The translations under genes were made by a program, and so were the position numbers. A stretch of 64,000 nt of DNA, from NCBI GenBank assembly GCA_030427245.1, contig JAUHXA010000011.1:78515-142514 (forward strand), read 5' to 3'. The DNA is from Bacteroidia bacterium (lineage in GTDB: Bacteria; Bacteroidota; Bacteroidia; Chitinophagales; UBA2359). Position 1 is the first letter of the stretch. The number at the start of each line of letters is the position of its first letter. Below the pieces are notes generated by a model. The model had not been told where the DNA came from. It made no database searches and was given only the letters and a program-made list of their open reading frames with translations. Shown here in pieces: positions 61,834 through 64,000 of this stretch.

Positions 61834-63336
61834 TTATCTTCCTTCCCTCCTCAATGTATCTAAATAAGTGGCTGAGTTTAGTTTACTTTTCGCCCAAATT
61901 ATTATTTCATTTAAACCTACTATATTACCTTTAGAACCATTTCTTTGCAACTTTTCTACGCTATTAAGAAATGATGTAATCAACAGTGTGTCCTCTTTCT
62001 TGTCTCTTGTATTTTGAAGGTTTTTAACTAATTTAAGCATCATACTCTCAAAATCATGTAGTTTATTTATTTTTTTAAGCCCTCTATATGTAGAACGATG
62101 AAGGTTTTCTAATAATAGAAAATTCTTTAACTCATAATGTACAATTAATTGCATCACTTTTGCAAAAACTTGAATGTCTTTTCTATGGTCTGAATTTTTG
62201 CTATCTAAAATTTTTTCAATCCACTCTATTGTCTCTTTAAAGTCTTCATTTGCAAAATACAAGAATGCTATATTACAATAAAAAGTAAGTTCTCTTGCTT
62301 TATTTATTTTAGACTTATACTTTATTATTCCCTTCTTGATATCAGGAATAATTCGAATTGCTTCATTGTATTGGAAGGTGTTCATATAATAAACAAGTTT
62401 CAATGATAAGAGGTTTTGAAACTTTTCGGCCTCTTCATCAAACGAAAAAGAGCGTATTTGTTCTATGGTAAACAATATGTTGGGAAAAGGTTCATAATTG
62501 TGAATACTATGGCAGCTATTTAAATAATTTGATAGATGAATTTTATAGAGCTGAGGATTCTCCTCTTTCATATGAAGGTATTCGTCCCAAACTTTCACAT
62601 TTTGCTCATAATAGGCATTGGCTTTATTCAAGTCTTTCCCCAAAATATGATGTGCGAGTGCATGGATAAAGAAATAACTGGTTTTAGTTTGAAAAGTCTT
62701 TGCTTTAGATACATCTTTGAGTAAATTTTCCTCCAGTAATTCTTCTATTGTTCTTTGAGTATTTTCATCTCTACTCTTATTTTGGGTTCTATACCAAGTG
62801 AAAAGCTGACGTAGAAGTCTTTTATATTCAAATTCAAGCTGAATTTTGGTCACGGTTTCTTCTATTTCTATATTCAATTGATGAATGTGTGTTTCCAAGG
62901 ACTTTGTTCCTTCTGCTAAAACTAACATTATTTCTTCATCTAATATCTGCAAAGTGGTTAGATGATTTTCGTATTTTTCACTCAGATTTTTGGCAATTTT
63001 CAACCTCTTAGAAAATTGCTTATACAAGCCCTTTCTTTCAAGTAGTTTCGCTTCTGCTAGTAAGTTATTGATTTGGCTATTTACCGATTTCTTTTCATGA
63101 CAATAACGGAGTGACTCAAGAATGAAGTTGTAGAGATAGTTTTTGGCTTGTGACAATTGTTGTATTTTTATACCTTTTCTCTTCAAACTCCATTGCAATT
63201 TTTCGTCATCATATTCATCCATCTTTTCAAGTAAATTGAAAATGTGCATATATACTTTATCGCCCTTTTGAAACTGTGCATATAGCTTTAAGTATCGTTT
63301 CTCACTTTTGTCTAAGGATTTGATTAATTTGAACAA
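61834..63336 (-). CDS. Helical protein of unknown function (Saprospirales-type)
   Basis: 500 residues, almost entirely helical and charged, beginning FKLIKSLDKSEKRYLKLYAQFQKG. Degenerate TPR-like helix pairs are visible (YLYNFILESLRYCHE, CNIAFLYFANEDFKETIEWIEKILD, and MLKLVKNLQNTRDKKE). No signal peptide and no catalytic motif seen. The frame starts with TTG at 63336; no in-frame ATG is available upstream. Similar multi-copy proteins appear in Saprospirales genomes, from memory. Function unknown. Confidence 0.78.
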   Translation of the reverse strand: MFKLIKSLDKSEKRYLKLYAQFQKGDKVYMHIFNLLEKMDEYDDEKLQWSLKRKGIKIQQLSQAKNYLYNFILESLRYCHEKKSVNSQINNLLAEAKLLERKGLYKQFSKRLKIAKNLSEKYENHLTTLQILDEEIMLVLAEGTKSLETHIHQLNIEIEETVTKIQLEFEYKRLLRQLFTWYRTQNKSRDENTQRTIEELLEENLLKDVSKAKTFQTKTSYFFIHALAHHILGKDLNKANAYYEQNVKVWDEYLHMKEENPQLYKIHLSNYLNSCHSIHNYEPFPNILFTIEQIRSFSFDEEAEKFQNLLSLKLVYYMNTFQYNEAIRIIPDIKKGIIKYKSKINKARELTFYCNIAFLYFANEDFKETIEWIEKILDSKNSDHRKDIQVFAKVMQLIVHYELKNFLLLENLHRSTYRGLKKINKLHDFESMMLKLVKNLQNTRDKKEDTLLITSFLNSVEKLQRNGSKGNIVGLNEIIIWAKSKLNSATYLDTLRREGR

Positions 63337-63587
63337 ATGGTTTGAGGTTTTTATACACGTAAAAATCGTTGGTATCTAATTGATAATAAGCGTTTTAGGT
63401 TGTGATTTGTTCTATGGGATTCTAAATTTAAGTAAAAAATGGTTTTAGAAAAAAAAATATATGGTTTAAGTTTGCAGTATTATTTACTTAACACACAATA
63501 GACAATAAAATACAGTAATTTAACTGATGGAATTTGAGGTAACCAATCCATATTTCTACTATGCCAAAAACTAATCCTTATAAGTAC

Positions 63588-64000
63588 CTACTCAAATTTA
63601 ATGGTATATTTTTCTTTACCAAATTTTCTTAAAATATCAAGCACTGATTGTTCTAATTTTTTATATGTCTCATAGGCATCAAATGGCATCCAAGTATATT
63701 TGACAAACCTCCATAATATTTCTATTAAATTCAATTCTGGTGAATATGTAGGCAATCGTTTAATCACAATATTTCCTTCGCTTTCCCAGTCCTTTATTTT
63801 TTCCTTGAATAAATTGCTTGTGTGAGTTGAAGCATTGTCAATTACAATATAAGCGATTTTATTAAAATTTGAATTCTTCTTGAGTTTGACACCTTTTTTT
63901 TGCAAAGTATTGATTATTAATGACTTAATTTTTTTAGTTTCCCACTACACACATTTTGAAAATAATAATCCATTTTTGCAATAGGCATAAAATCAATCAT
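63588..64000 (-). CDS. IS630 family transposase, partial, read through a -1 frameshift site
   Basis: The C-terminal part (63588-63905) has the second catalytic Asp in YIVIDNASTHTSN and the Glu in RLPTYSPELNLIEILWRFVK, the DDE signature of IS630. A second frame, open from the window edge to 63917, encodes MPIAKMDYYFQNVCSGKLKK and ends with TAA. The two frames overlap at a run of seven T (seven A on the coding strand, 63929-63935). Frame 0 reads CTA-AAA-AAA there, so A_AAA_AAA is a slippery heptamer and a -1 shift joins the frames. The gene's N-terminus lies beyond the window. Confidence 0.78.

Noticed and set aside
63588..63905. IS630 transposase as the mobiliser of the MITE
   Set aside because: IS630/Tc1-type elements duplicate TA, while the MITE has a 6-bp duplication; the ends of the IS are not in the window.

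Overview
The window is AT-rich DNA from a member of the Bacteroidota, probably a Saprospiria/Chitinophagia-type gliding marine or sludge bacterium (inference). Support comes from an adjacent SusC/SusD pair, a GldA-type ABC ATPase, a giant surface protein with a gliding-motility (type IX secretion, type B) C-terminal domain, a choice-of-anchor B protein, a fused MurF-alanine racemase, and many DUF families typical of the phylum. No rRNA, tRNA or CRISPR array was seen.

Layout. 1-20.8 kb is entirely minus strand: a partial lipoprotein, a type I pullulanase, SusD and SusC (a small alpha-glucan utilisation locus), gldA, three tandem thioredoxin-fold/helical-repeat paralogues, an aminotransferase class IV plus sulfotransferase-like pair, and an 1879-residue adhesin with a lectin-like head and 22 Ig-like modules. 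20.8-22.2 kb has no gene and carries at least nine DnaA-box matches, a strong candidate for the chromosomal origin. 22.2-28.5 kb: choice-of-anchor B protein, B3/4-domain protein, carboxypeptidase-regulatory-like protein, SRPBCC protein, a serine hydrolase lacking its catalytic front half, and a GlxA-type regulator. 28.5-36.4 kb: AAA/PD-(D/E)XK protein, MurF-Alr, a possible GNAT/XRE toxin-antitoxin pair, DUF4294 protein, RadA. 36.5-43.6 kb: small unknowns, an orphan histidine kinase, a DUF4139 protein, an ECF sigma factor, a probable 216-bp MITE and an MBL hydrolase. 43.8-53.4 kb: a TolB-like/outer-membrane-barrel fusion, GT2, cysteine desulfurase, AddB-like nuclease. 53.8-56.1 kb: an ECF sigma factor, two small membrane proteins and a His-rich Hsp20, with a 50-bp tandem repeat. 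56.2-64 kb: YqhA, ferredoxin reductase, GNAT, PaaN-like dehydrogenase, NhaC, an unknown helical protein, and an IS630-type transposase running off the end.

Themes. The region is rich in small repeats. Two housekeeping-type genes (murF-alr and the AddB-like gene) contain in-frame insertions of intergenic-type palindromic or low-complexity repeat DNA. There is a MITE with perfect 15-bp terminal inverted repeats and a 6-bp target duplication. Two short C-terminal gene fragments are left as relics. The most interesting candidates are the origin region, the MITE, the in-frame palindromic elements, the thioredoxin-TPR cassette and the GNAT/XRE pair. All functional calls are from reading the sequence; no database search was run.
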